Assembly: GCF_900101595.1 (NCBI RefSeq)
Contig: NZ_FMYY01000006.1
Location: 262,833-326,832, forward strand
Direction of reading: 5' to 3'
DNA length: 64,000 nt
Source of the DNA: Paenibacillus sp. cl123
GTDB taxonomy: Bacteria; Bacillota; Bacilli; Paenibacillales; NBRC-103111
How positions within the stretch are numbered: the stretch's first letter is position 1; each line of letters starts with the position of its first letter. This document shows, in pieces, positions 7,978 through 15,726 of this stretch. The position numbers and the translations under genes were made by a program. The notes beneath the pieces were generated by a model. That model saw only the letters and a list, made by a program, of their open reading frames with translations. It searched no databases and was not told the origin of the DNA.

Positions 7978-9516
7978 ATGAAACTGCAGGCGAACAACAC
8001 GGGAATGATCCTTGCCGGCTTGCTTCTGGCTATTCTGATGGCTTCGATGGACAATACGATCGTAGCGACGGCCATGGGGACGATTGTCGGTGAACTCGGA
8101 GGACTGGATAAATTTGTGTGGGTCACCTCCGCCTATATGGTAGCCGAGATGGCCGGGATGCCGATCTTCGGCAAGCTGTCCGACATGTACGGACGCAAGC
8201 GATTTTTCATCTTCGGCATCATTGTCTTCATGGCAGGCTCGGCGCTCTGCGGCACAGCGGAATCGATCATTCAGCTGAGCTTGTACCGGGCCGTACAAGG
8301 GATCGGCGCGGGCGCATTGGTCCCGGTCGCCTTCACGATCATGTTCGATGCGGTCACTCCCGAGAACCGGGGCAAGCTGGGCGGATTATTCGGTGCGGTA
8401 TTCGGCATGTCCAGCATCTTCGGCCCGCTGCTCGGCGCTTATATCACGGATTACATCACCTGGCAGTGGATTTTCTATCTGAACCTTCCGCTTGGCTTGC
8501 TGTCGCTTGTTTTCGTCGCCTTTTTCTATCATGAGTCCCGTCAGCATGCCCGTCAGCAGATCGACTGGGCGGGCGCTGCGACGCTGGTCGGAGCCGTCGT
8601 CTGTCTGATGTTCGCCATGGAGCTGGGAGGCAAGGAATATGCCTGGAATTCGCTGCCGATTATCGGCTTGTTCACGGTTTTCGTACTGTTTGCGGCGTTA
8701 TTCGTACTGGCCGAGAAGCGGGCTGTAGAGCCGATCGTGGCCTTCCGCATGTTCCGCAGCCGTCTCTATGCGACAAGCAATATGGTTGCGGTATTCAGCG
8801 GCGCCGCCTATATCACGGCATCCGTTTATATCCCGATCTTTATCCAGGGCGTGCTTGGGGGCAGCGCGACGAACTCGGGACTTGTGCTTCTCCCGATGAT
8901 GGTGGGCAGCGTCGTAACGGCAACGGTCGGCGGCTTCCTGATCCAGCGATTTTCTTTCCGGGCGGTGATGCTTCCAACTCTGGTCCTGCTGGTTGCCGGT
9001 CTGGCGCTGCTGTCCACCCTGACAGCCGATTCCTCGCGGCTCAGCATAGTTCTGTATATGATTATGGCAGGACTCGGAATAGGAGCTTCCTTCTCGGTGC
9101 TCAGCAATGCGGCGATTCATTCCTTCCCGCCGCAGCAGCGGGGAGCGGCCACCTCGACGCTTAACTTCCTGCGTTCGCTCGGGATGGCTATCGGCATCAC
9201 AATATTCGGCATCCTGCAGAGCCATTCGCTGACCCGGCATATGGCCGCCACTGCGACCGGTTCGCAGGACCTGTCCCTCGCCGATTCTCACACGCTGCTG
9301 GATCCGGCTGTCCGCTCCCGGATGCCGGAGCAGCTGCTCAGCGTTATAACGGAGGGGCTCGCTTCCTCCATCAGCGTCACCTTCGCCTGGAGCGTCCTGC
9401 CCGCGCTGCTTGCTTTGGGAGCAGCGTTCGCGATGAGCCGCGAGAAGCTGGACCCTGCCGCCGAAGCCGAGGCCCATGCGGCCGCTCAATCGGAAGGGTA
9501 CGCTACTTCTCACTGA
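7978..9516 (+). CDS. MFS multidrug exporter, DHA2 (EmrB/QacA) family
   Basis: A 512-residue proton-driven drug exporter of the 14-helix class. Helix 1 carries MDNTIVATAMGTIV, corresponding to the family's motif D1, and helix 2 to loop 2-3 carries GKLSDMYGRKRFF (motif A). PVAFTIMFDAVTPENRGK and GPLLGAYITDYITWQWIFYLN match motifs B and C. The track of hydrophobic helices continues to about residue 485, with a polar alanine/glutamate tail. ATG at 7978 follows AGAAGGGA by seven bases; a TTG 27 bases upstream has no ribosome site. No TetR or MarR gene adjoins it, but a 38-bp palindrome precedes it. Substrate is unknown. Confidence 0.93.
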   Translation: MKLQANNTGMILAGLLLAILMASMDNTIVATAMGTIVGELGGLDKFVWVTSAYMVAEMAGMPIFGKLSDMYGRKRFFIFGIIVFMAGSALCGTAESIIQLSLYRAVQGIGAGALVPVAFTIMFDAVTPENRGKLGGLFGAVFGMSSIFGPLLGAYITDYITWQWIFYLNLPLGLLSLVFVAFFYHESRQHARQQIDWAGAATLVGAVVCLMFAMELGGKEYAWNSLPIIGLFTVFVLFAALFVLAEKRAVEPIVAFRMFRSRLYATSNMVAVFSGAAYITASVYIPIFIQGVLGGSATNSGLVLLPMMVGSVVTATVGGFLIQRFSFRAVMLPTLVLLVAGLALLSTLTADSSRLSIVLYMIMAGLGIGASFSVLSNAAIHSFPPQQRGAATSTLNFLRSLGMAIGITIFGILQSHSLTRHMAATATGSQDLSLADSHTLLDPAVRSRMPEQLLSVITEGLASSISVTFAWSVLPALLALGAAFAMSREKLDPAAEAEAHAAAQSEGYATSH

Positions 9517-9669
9517 AGCCCGGCACCGGCAGCCTGTTGCTCGATGCCATCCAGCCGCACATTTGGAGGGATACGCCGCTTCTCACCGAGGCGGCGGCAT
9601 TTCTACGGAACAAGAGATGCGATGGCCGGAAGGAGAGGGTATAATAGGGGAAAAGTGGAGGTGCGGCAT

Positions 9670-10098
9670 ATGAACCTGAACTACTACAATACCTTTATCA
9701 CGGTGTCTCCGGACAGCACGGCCGCTGTCGGCATGATCCCTCAGGAACGGAAAGGCGGCCCCTCAAAGCACGGGCTCGAATACGAGCTGCTGGCGGGCAG
9801 CCCTTATACGTATACGCAGGAGGATATTTTATTCGAGGTGCATGTCCGCCACAAGGGAATTCCTCCAGAGGAGCTGGAGGCGAGCCGCGCGCAGCTCCGG
9901 GAGGAATTTTTCCAGCGTCCTCATGCCTGCCTGCGCGCCTCCATGCTTCCCAAGAAATACGGCTGGGGCATTCATTTCGATCAGGAGGGGCGAATTGCCC
10001 TCTACGGAGTGGAAAGCCCCGAGTACAAGGAGTACGCGGACAATAAAAGCGGAGAGCTGAAAGTGCTTGCCGGGATGCGCAGCAGCCGGGCGAAGTAA
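9670..10098 (+). CDS. DUF6157 family protein
   Basis: A 142-residue cytoplasmic protein. It begins MNLNYYNTFITVSPDSTAAVG and has the family's conserved stretch ELLAGSPYTYTQEDILFEVH, VRHKGI, then RPHACLRASMLPKKYGWGIH and GRIALYGVESPEY. These features match DUF6157 proteins of Firmicutes and Actinobacteria, whose function is unknown. The ATG at 9670 follows GTGGAGGTGCGGCAT; longer versions from 9544 include noncoding leader. TATAAT at 9640-9645 may be the -10 box, without a clear -35. The gene stands alone between the exporter and a proline-rich peptide gene. Confidence 0.85.
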   Translation: MNLNYYNTFITVSPDSTAAVGMIPQERKGGPSKHGLEYELLAGSPYTYTQEDILFEVHVRHKGIPPEELEASRAQLREEFFQRPHACLRASMLPKKYGWGIHFDQEGRIALYGVESPEYKEYADNKSGELKVLAGMRSSRAK

Positions 10099-10177
10099 GC
10101 GGCGCTTGCCGGGCGCGTATTCATTCGGGGACAAACCGGGTAATCCTTTCTACATGAGGAAAGGAGTGCTGAAGTCC

Positions 10178-10387
10178 ATGACCGATTATACAGCCCGTCA
10201 GCCCGGCGTGCCGGAAGAGCTGCCCCCGCGCCCGGGACCGGAGATCCAGCCGCCGGCCCCGCCGGAGATTAAGCCGGAGCAGCCGAAGCCCGAGATTCAG
10301 CCGTCTCCGGTTCCGGAGATTAAGCCTGAGACGATACCGGAGGTGCAGCCGGGGCGGCCGCAGGAAATTCCTCCGCAGACTCCGTAG
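10178..10387 (+). CDS. small proline-rich PEI[QK]P repeat protein
   Basis: A 69-residue protein made mostly of prolines with five repeats of the form P-E-[IV]-[QK]-P (GPEIQPP, PPEIKPE, KPEIQPS, VPEIKPE, IPEVQPG). AAAGGAG precedes the ATG at 10178; an in-frame ATG at 10154 lies before that ribosome site. It has no signal peptide or hydrophobic helix. Such sequences form extended polyproline rods or linkers. I do not recognise a family, and the repeat pattern argues that the frame is truly coding. A hairpin follows 68 bases after the stop. Confidence 0.6.
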   Translation: MTDYTARQPGVPEELPPRPGPEIQPPAPPEIKPEQPKPEIQPSPVPEIKPETIPEVQPGRPQEIPPQTP

Positions 10388-10454
10388 CGCGCGAGGCGGG
10401 ACAAGCGGTGTCTGTCTGGCGTCAGAATGGTACTTTATAGTTGCGTTAACGAAG

Positions 10455-10500
10455 GCAAAGCCTGTCCCCGGTTCAGCGGAACCGCAGGGGCAGGCTTTGC
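10455..10500. terminator. strong hairpin, likely terminator
   Basis: GCAAAGCCTGTCCCCGGTTC is followed by a four-base loop and a nearly complementary arm ending in GGCAGGCTTTGC. It lies after the proline-rich gene. The T-tract is poor, so termination may be partial. Confidence 0.55.
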
Positions 10501-10621
10501 TTCGCATAAGCGCATATGCGATCAAACAAACGAATCCCGATTGCCTCATACTAGGGGGAGGGAAGCTATGTGACTGCTTAAGTCTCTCTTTCCCGCGGAA
10601 GGGGACTTCATGGTAACCTGA

Positions 10622-10829
10622 CAAAACGTATAAAAGCGTCCGGTTGGCGGTCAGTGATATGGGAGTTGTGCGGAAAAGCGTATAAAAGCGCTCGAGCGGC
10701 GGTCAGAAGAAGAGGAGTTGTGCGGAAAAACGTATAAACGCAGCCGACTGGCGATCAAAAGTTTGGGAGATGTACGGAAATACGTACAAACACGGCCGGC
10801 AGGCGGTCAGAAGTACAGGAGTTGTGCGA
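10622..10829. repeat. four tandem 52-nt repeats
   Basis: Units at 10622-10673, 10674-10725, 10726-10777 and 10778-10829, each exactly 52 nucleotides. Shared blocks are ACGTATAAA, GGCGGTCAG and GGAGTTGTGCGG. The length is not a multiple of three and start/stop codons are not conserved, so it is not coding. The array ends 36 bases before the ATG of the AraC-type gene, so it fills that gene's promoter region. 52 bp is close to five helical turns. The rest of 10388-10865 holds only the hairpin at 10455-10500. Confidence 0.85.
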
Positions 10830-10865
10830 ACATCTATCACTTTTTTAGCGAAGGATCGTGTTGAT

Positions 10866-11741
10866 ATGGAGTATTACAAAAGCATCCAGGCAGCCGTCGA
10901 TTATATCGAAAAACATCTGAATGAGCCTATGAAAATCGGAGAGATTGCCGGGGCGGCCAGCTTTTCGGCCTTTCATTTTCAACGTATGTTCTTGGCGATA
11001 ACAGGCTTCACGGTACAGGAGTATGTTCGGACAAGAAGGCTGTCGGAGGCGGCGGAGCAGCTTGCGTATTCAAGCGGAAGCATTCTGGAGCTGGCCGTCG
11101 CTTGGGGGTATCAATCCCAGGAAGCGTTCACCCGTGCCTTTGAAGCTTATTTTGGCTTGCCCCCGGGGCGGTACCGGAAGGAAGGCTCGCCCATCCCGCA
11201 TCGGCCGAGGCTGAATTTACTGGAATATCGACAGAAAGAGGGGACAGAGACGAAGATAGACAAGCCTAAGCTGGTAGAACGGGAGCCTTTGGACATCGTA
11301 GGCTTCGCTTATTCGACAAACCTCGCCGAGGGTCGGCATTATGGGGACATTGCGGGCTTCTACCGGGAATTTGGAGAGCGGGGGCGTTATCTCGGCATCC
11401 CTCACCGGGCCGCTCCGGATATGGCGTACGGCGTCTCTTGCGAATTCCAAGAGGATGGGGACTTCATATTCATCGTGGGGGAGACGGTGAGCAAGCCTCC
11501 ACTGGAAGAAGGATTGAAACAAGGATTTAGGTTCATTCGGATTCCGGGAGGACGCTATGCCGAATTCAAAGCTTACGGTCCGGCTCATGTAACACCGGAC
11601 ATCCGTCGTTATATATATGGCGTCTGGCTGCCGAATTCGAAGTATGAGCGCAGAGAGGGGCCGGATTTCGAGGTAACGGATGTGATGAATTCCTCGTACC
11701 CGGACGATTTGCGGATAAAGATTTATATCCCGCTGGCCTGA
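10866..11741 (+). CDS. AraC-family regulator with GyrI-like effector domain
   Basis: A 291-residue transcription regulator. Residues 1-105 hold two helix-turn-helix units of the AraC type (IQAAVDYIEKHLNEPMKIGE, FSAFHFQRMFLAITGFTVQE, AVAWGYQSQEAFTRAFEAYF). Residues about 130-291 form a GyrI-like (SOUL/BmrR-fold) ligand-binding domain, starting KPKLVEREPLDIVGFAYST and ending ISTY-like DLRIKIYIPLA. In this family the domain order HTH first, effector domain second is typical of Rob/YdeE-type small-molecule sensors. The ATG at 10866 is chosen because the AraC fold begins there; an upstream in-frame ATG at 10770 lies inside the tandem repeats. The target is unknown. Confidence 0.9.
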   Translation: MEYYKSIQAAVDYIEKHLNEPMKIGEIAGAASFSAFHFQRMFLAITGFTVQEYVRTRRLSEAAEQLAYSSGSILELAVAWGYQSQEAFTRAFEAYFGLPPGRYRKEGSPIPHRPRLNLLEYRQKEGTETKIDKPKLVEREPLDIVGFAYSTNLAEGRHYGDIAGFYREFGERGRYLGIPHRAAPDMAYGVSCEFQEDGDFIFIVGETVSKPPLEEGLKQGFRFIRIPGGRYAEFKAYGPAHVTPDIRRYIYGVWLPNSKYERREGPDFEVTDVMNSSYPDDLRIKIYIPLA

Positions 11742-11780
11742 CTCGCCTAATGACCTCGCCGGGTGGAGCGGCCGCCAACC

Positions 11781-11811
11781 AGCGAGCAGCCAGACCGTCC
11801 GGACGCTCGCT
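11781..11811. terminator. hairpin between convergent genes
   Basis: AGCGAGC (11781-11787) pairs with GCTCGCT (11805-11811) between the AraC gene and the WYL gene, which converge here. No T-tract on either strand, so its terminator role is uncertain. Confidence 0.4.
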
Positions 11812-11815
11812 CTAG

Positions 11816-12820
11816 CTAAACATTCCCCTGTCCCTGCTCAGGCTGGACCATGCCATACTGCTCGGCCATCCGGCGGATAAGCCGGCTCAGCGCTTCCCTC
11901 AGGCTGGCGGGCTCGTGTACGATAATTTTCGGACCGTAGCCGAGCAGCAGCTCCGGCATGTAGGCGTCTGCTATGTCGGCAGGAACGCTGAGCTGCAGCA
12001 GGTTCTCCTCCTGTCGCACGATGCAATGGCACAAGTACCAATGCCGCGAAAGTCTGCGGAGACTGTCGGAATCGCCCGTCAAGCGGATCGGGCAGACAGT
12101 CTGAGCCCTCCCGGAGGCTTGCTCGGCAAGTTCCTGCCGCAGGTAGGCTTTCAGTGAAAATTGCTCCGGCCGGTCGAAGGTTTGACCGGTTAAACGTGCA
12201 TCCCGTATCCGGTCCACCCGGAATGTCCGCACGCTCCGGCGTGTATGGCAGTAGGCGACCGCGTACCAGTTGTCGAACCTGTACGTAAGTCCGTACGGGT
12301 CCAACTCGCGCGTCTCCGGCACGTTTCCGGCTTGCTTCGCATAGCGAACCTGCATCCGGACTCCGCTTTCGATCGCCTGATCCAGCAGTTGAAGCAGGGA
12401 GCGCAGCGACCGGTGATCGGATGTGGGGACGATATCCAGGCTTCCGACGGCTGCCCGTCCCGGTCTTCCTTCATCCGACCAGGCGTCCCCTGCGTACAGC
12501 TGAATTTTGCGTAGCGCCTGCTGCAGGCGCTCCTCGAACGGATATCCGGCCCCGTGCGCGAACAAAGCTGCTTGGCTCAACGCCTTCCGCTCTTCGTCCG
12601 TCAGAAATAACGGGGCTTGCTTGAACGTGCCCGGCAGCGAATAGCCCCCGTCATGCCCGGGCTCGGCGATGATGGGGACGCCGCTTGCGCACAGCGCGTC
12701 GATATAGCGGTAGACGGTACGGACGCTCGTCTCCAAAGTTTCCGCTAGCTGCTCGGCCGTTACCTGGCGCTTGGCTCGAAGCTGCCACAGAATCATCAGC
12801 ATATTATCCCACTTGGCCAT
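11816..12820 (-). CDS. HTH-WYL domain transcription regulator (YafY family)
   Basis: About 334 residues. The N-terminus MAKWDNMLMILWQLRAKRQV and TAEQLAETLETSVRTVYRYI form a DeoR-like winged helix; residues about 135-225 are the WYL domain (GVRMQVRYAKQAG, LDPYGLTYRFDNWYAVAYCH, RTFRVDRIRDARLTGQTF), here with WYA in place of WYL; a WCX-like C-terminus follows. WYL regulators sense small ligands or nucleic-acid fragments. GGGAGG seven bases before the ATG at 12820 supports this start over the two upstream ATGs, and TATAAT at the upstream end fits a promoter overlapping them. It is divergent from the DJ-1/PfpI gene, its likely regulatory target. Confidence 0.88.
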   Translation of the reverse strand: MAKWDNMLMILWQLRAKRQVTAEQLAETLETSVRTVYRYIDALCASGVPIIAEPGHDGGYSLPGTFKQAPLFLTDEERKALSQAALFAHGAGYPFEERLQQALRKIQLYAGDAWSDEGRPGRAAVGSLDIVPTSDHRSLRSLLQLLDQAIESGVRMQVRYAKQAGNVPETRELDPYGLTYRFDNWYAVAYCHTRRSVRTFRVDRIRDARLTGQTFDRPEQFSLKAYLRQELAEQASGRAQTVCPIRLTGDSDSLRRLSRHWYLCHCIVRQEENLLQLSVPADIADAYMPELLLGYGPKIIVHEPASLREALSRLIRRMAEQYGMVQPEQGQGNV

Positions 12821-12898
12821 CTCCATCCCTCCCGGTGTCATTATACCCTAAGTCCCGCTTGGCCGGCGCTGTTACTTTTTATCCGGAGCAAATATCCG

Positions 12899-12915
12899 CT
12901 GACAGCGTTTGTCAG
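12899..12915. promoter_or_regulatory. inverted repeat in divergent WYL / DJ-1 intergenic region
   Basis: CTGACA, five bases, TGTCAG, followed by GGGG and, 12 bases after TTGTCA, by TATGCT. The same half-sites and spacing to a TATGAT occur at 7893-7927 before the MFS gene. It lies between the WYL regulator and the gene it faces, where an operator would be expected. Confidence 0.5.
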
Positions 12916-12973
12916 GGGAGACACGGTATGCTTGGGTCAAGAATAACATAATGACTTGCAGGAGGAATCAACA

Positions 12974-13555
12974 ATGAGAGAAGTAGTCGTTGTATTGACG
13001 GATGGGTTTGCGGATTGGGAAGCGAGCTATGTAACGGCGGAAATTAACAAGGAGCGGACGGGCTACCGGGTGAAGACGGCCGCGATCGATCCGGAGCTTA
13101 AGACATCTATGGGCGGATTCCGGGTGCAGCCGGATTACGAACTGAGCGACCGCTCGTTTCTGGCGCATACCGCCATGCTGATCTTGCCCGGCGGAACCGG
13201 CTGGGCGGAGGAACGCCATGAGCCGATCCGGGAGCTGGTGGAGGAGGCTGTACAGCGGAATATTGAAGTGGCGGCCATATGCGATGCGACCGTTTTTCTG
13301 GGCAGGCACGGTTTTCTTGATCACAAGGCGCATACCGGCAATACGCTGGCATATATGAGACTCGGTGCGCCGGATTATCGGGGAGAAGCGCATTATGTGG
13401 AAGCTCAGGCGGTTAGCGCCCCGGGGCTGATTACGGCCAACGGCAGCGCGGCTGTGGAGTTTTCCAAGCATATTCTGGAACGGTTGGGCGTTCTTCAAGG
13501 GCGGGAGCTGGATGAATGGTATCATATCTTCAAATCCGGTTACTTAAGCCAATGA
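12974..13555 (+). CDS. DJ-1/PfpI family protein
   Basis: A 193-residue single-domain protein of the glutamine-amidotransferase-like fold. It starts MREVVVVLTDGFADWEASYV, has the glutamate-bearing FADWE segment, ILPGGTGW, and the nucleophile-elbow AAICDATVFLGRHGFLDH with a cysteine in the expected place, then NTLAYM and LITANGSAAVEF. Members of this family act as deglycases, proteases or stress-protective proteins; the exact activity is not readable. AGGAGGAATCAACA precedes the ATG. It is divergent from the WYL regulator and ends at a strong bidirectional terminator. Confidence 0.88.
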   Translation: MREVVVVLTDGFADWEASYVTAEINKERTGYRVKTAAIDPELKTSMGGFRVQPDYELSDRSFLAHTAMLILPGGTGWAEERHEPIRELVEEAVQRNIEVAAICDATVFLGRHGFLDHKAHTGNTLAYMRLGAPDYRGEAHYVEAQAVSAPGLITANGSAAVEFSKHILERLGVLQGRELDEWYHIFKSGYLSQ

Positions 13556-13581
13556 GGCGGCGCATCCGGTTTGTGTAACAC

Positions 13582-13629
13582 AAAAAGGAAGAGCTTGCCG
13601 GCGTACGCGCTGGCGGCCCTTCCTTTTTT
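13582..13629. terminator. bidirectional intrinsic terminator
   Basis: AAAAAGGAAG at 13582 and its complement CTTCCTTTTTT at 13619-13629 enclose a GC-rich stem. It sits between the convergent DJ-1 and phosphodiesterase genes and has T-rich tails on both strands. Confidence 0.85.
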
Positions 13630-13649
13630 ACGCAAAAGACGCAGCTATT

Positions 13650-14534
13650 CTACAAACCAATACGAAACGGCAGCTTAGCCTCCCACGTCGAAGGCGCGTC
13701 CAGACCGAGCGCATGCACGACGACCGCAGCCGTGTCGGTGAGGATAAAGTCTGCGTCAAGCGTTGCTCCAGGAAAAATGCCGGGGCCGGCGCATCCCCAG
13801 AAAATGGTTGTATCGAGCGGATGATCGCTTCCGTGATCGAAAGGGTCGGCGCCGCCCCCGCCGTGATCGGACGCAAAAATAAACAGGCTGTCCTCCATAA
13901 GCCCCGCCGCTTGGATTGCATCCAGCAAAATGCCTGTATGAGCATCGGTCTGCTCGATGGCCCGAATCTGTCCGGGTGTGTTGTACCCGTCCTGATGGCC
14001 GGCCGCATCGGGCAGATCAAATTGGACGAACATCAGCTTCACATCCGGATTGCTTCTTACATAGGACGCCGCCGCCAGCGCCAAGCTGCGCTCCTTCTTC
14101 GCCAGCCGGCTGAGGCTGCTGTCTCCCCCGGCCTCTTCTTCCGCCATCTCCGGCAGCTCCGCCGTTTCCTTATGGACACCGATATCAGACTCGATAATCC
14201 CGTCATTGATGGGGCTCCACGAACTGAACGAAGCCAGCTTCGCCTCAGGCAGCGACTCGCGAACAACCCCGAAGATGGACGGATAAGGAGAATCGCCCGG
14301 ATACGGCTGCCAGCTTGCCTTGTCATTGGTCAAGCCGTGCTTGTCCGGACTGACGCCATGCAGCAGCGAACCCCAGCACTGCGCGCTGATCGTGGGCGAT
14401 ACCGTTCGGGCATCCAACGATAGTATCCCGTTTGCCGTCAGGTTATCCAACCGCGGCGTCAGGGCGGAACGAATGAAGCTGCCTGCCCCGTCCCAGCCTA
14501 TGAGGAATACTCTGGTTATGTTCGGTTGTTTCAT
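13650..14534 (-). CDS. type I phosphodiesterase / nucleotide pyrophosphatase-like protein
   Basis: A 294-residue alkaline-phosphatase superfamily enzyme. VFLIGWDGAGSFIRSALTPR supplies the first metal aspartate, TVSPTISAQCWGSLLHG the nucleophile threonine/serine region, MFVQFDLPDAAGHQDGYN an aspartate and histidine, and FIFASDHGGGGADPFDHGSD the DH pair and a further histidine. It would hydrolyse phosphodiester or phosphomonoester bonds with two metals. There is no signal peptide, so it is cytoplasmic. It stands alone, ahead of the divergent sugar-transporter operon. A hairpin covers its ribosome-binding site (14542-14561). Substrate unknown. Confidence 0.85.
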   Translation of the reverse strand: MKQPNITRVFLIGWDGAGSFIRSALTPRLDNLTANGILSLDARTVSPTISAQCWGSLLHGVSPDKHGLTNDKASWQPYPGDSPYPSIFGVVRESLPEAKLASFSSWSPINDGIIESDIGVHKETAELPEMAEEEAGGDSSLSRLAKKERSLALAAASYVRSNPDVKLMFVQFDLPDAAGHQDGYNTPGQIRAIEQTDAHTGILLDAIQAAGLMEDSLFIFASDHGGGGADPFDHGSDHPLDTTIFWGCAGPGIFPGATLDADFILTDTAAVVVHALGLDAPSTWEAKLPFRIGL

Positions 14535-14541
14535 GTGACAG

Positions 14542-14561
14542 AACCACCTTTTATTGTGGTT
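14542..14561 (-). promoter_or_regulatory. hairpin overlapping the ribosome-binding site
   Basis: In the mRNA of the phosphodiesterase gene AACCAC pairs with GTGGTT, and the 3' arm overlaps the AAGGTGG Shine-Dalgarno sequence (14544-14550) ten bases from the ATG. It could hold translation low; on the plus strand it ends in a T-run and could act as a weak terminator. Confidence 0.45.
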
Positions 14562-14643
14562 TTTAGTTGTATGATATTGTTTTATGCTTGAATCTTAATC
14601 TACCCGTGAGCATGTGTCAATGGACAACTCAACTTGTTTGCGC

Positions 14644-14676
14644 TTTCATTGATAAGTATCACATTTCATTGATTAG
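14644..14676 (+). promoter_or_regulatory. 20-bp-spaced direct repeat, probable YesN-type regulator site
   Basis: TTTCATTGATAAG (14644-14656) and TTTCATTGATTAG (14664-14676) differ at one base and start exactly 20 bp apart, two helical turns. AraC-type response regulators bind such direct repeats. A weak promoter-like TATACC at 14712-14717 lies 35 bp further on, before the permease gene. Confidence 0.6.
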
Positions 14677-14747
14677 GCAAGTAGGCGGCATGGCGGACAG
14701 TGGGCTAAGATTATACCTATCAACGACGAATCGAAAGGGTGGTAGGT

Positions 14748-15713
14748 TTGAAACAAACCGCGACCGCGATCCGGACGGACCGTCCAGCGGCCCGCCGGTC
14801 CGGGCAAGCCTTGGGCAGCAGGCTGCTGAGACAGTGGGAGCTGCAGCTGATGGTCATTCCGGCGCTGATCCTAATATTGGTCTTCAGCTATTTCCCTATG
14901 TACGGCGTTATTATCGCGTTCCAGGATTATTCGGTATTTAAAGGCTTCTGGGACAGCCCGTGGGTGGGCTTCAAGCATTTTAATGATTTCTTCCAGTCGC
15001 CGGAGCTGGGACTTGTGATGCGCAATACGATGGTCATCAGTTTGCTGAAGCTGCTCATCGGCTTTCCGGCTCCGATCCTGCTGGCGATTTTGCTTAATGA
15101 GGTCAGGAACCTGTTTTTCAAACGCCTTGTTCAGACGGTCAGCTATCTGCCTTATTTTCTCTCCTGGGTTATCGTGGCCAACTTCGCCATCGCCCTGCTG
15201 TCCACTGACAATGGAAGCGTCAACATTCTGCTGCAAAAGCTGAATGTCATCGATGAGCCGATTCCATACTTGTCCGTACTCGAATATTTCTGGACCATCA
15301 TCGTCTCCACTAATGTGTGGAAGGAGATCGGCTTCGGCTCGATCGTCTATATTGCCGCTATCGCCTCGATCGATCCGAGCTTGTACGAATCGGCGTCCAT
15401 CGACGGGGCAAACCGGTTCCGCATGACGTATCTGATCACGCTTCCTTGCATCATGCCTGTCATCATGATCTTCTCGATTCTGGCGATCGGCAATCTGCTT
15501 GATGCAGGCTTCGAGGATCTGCTCCTGCTCGGCGTCAACCCGGCGCTACGCGATGTGTCGGATGTGCTGGATACATACGTGTACCGGATGGGAATTAACC
15601 TGGGGCGGTATTCATTCGCGACGGCGGTAGGCCTGTTCAAGGCGATCGTAAGCGTCGGACTGCTGACGCTCGCCAACTATCTTGCGCGCCGCACCGGCAA
15701 CAGTCTGTGGTAA
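14748..15713 (+). CDS. carbohydrate ABC transporter permease, LplB family
   Basis: About 321 residues with six hydrophobic helices. The N-terminus after a basic leader (LLRQWELQLMVIPALILIL) and FSYFPMYGVIIAFQDYSVFKG match LplB-type permeases. The EAA loop is ESASIDGANRFRMTYLITLP, which docks to the ATPase. A TTG at 14748 follows AAAGGGTGG by five bases and is preferred over a GTG at 14739. It heads an operon with a second permease (13 bases further) and a solute-binding lipoprotein. No ATPase gene is present, so a shared MsmX-type ATPase probably serves it, as is usual for this class. The likely substrate is an oligosaccharide. Confidence 0.92.
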   Translation: MKQTATAIRTDRPAARRSGQALGSRLLRQWELQLMVIPALILILVFSYFPMYGVIIAFQDYSVFKGFWDSPWVGFKHFNDFFQSPELGLVMRNTMVISLLKLLIGFPAPILLAILLNEVRNLFFKRLVQTVSYLPYFLSWVIVANFAIALLSTDNGSVNILLQKLNVIDEPIPYLSVLEYFWTIIVSTNVWKEIGFGSIVYIAAIASIDPSLYESASIDGANRFRMTYLITLPCIMPVIMIFSILAIGNLLDAGFEDLLLLGVNPALRDVSDVLDTYVYRMGINLGRYSFATAVGLFKAIVSVGLLTLANYLARRTGNSLW

Positions 15714-15726
15714 GGAGGGTATTTCT

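Noticed and set aside
10622..10829. CRISPR array
   Set aside because: The tandem units have no spacer of constant length between identical repeats; they are direct 52-nt repeats with scattered differences, and no cas genes are present.
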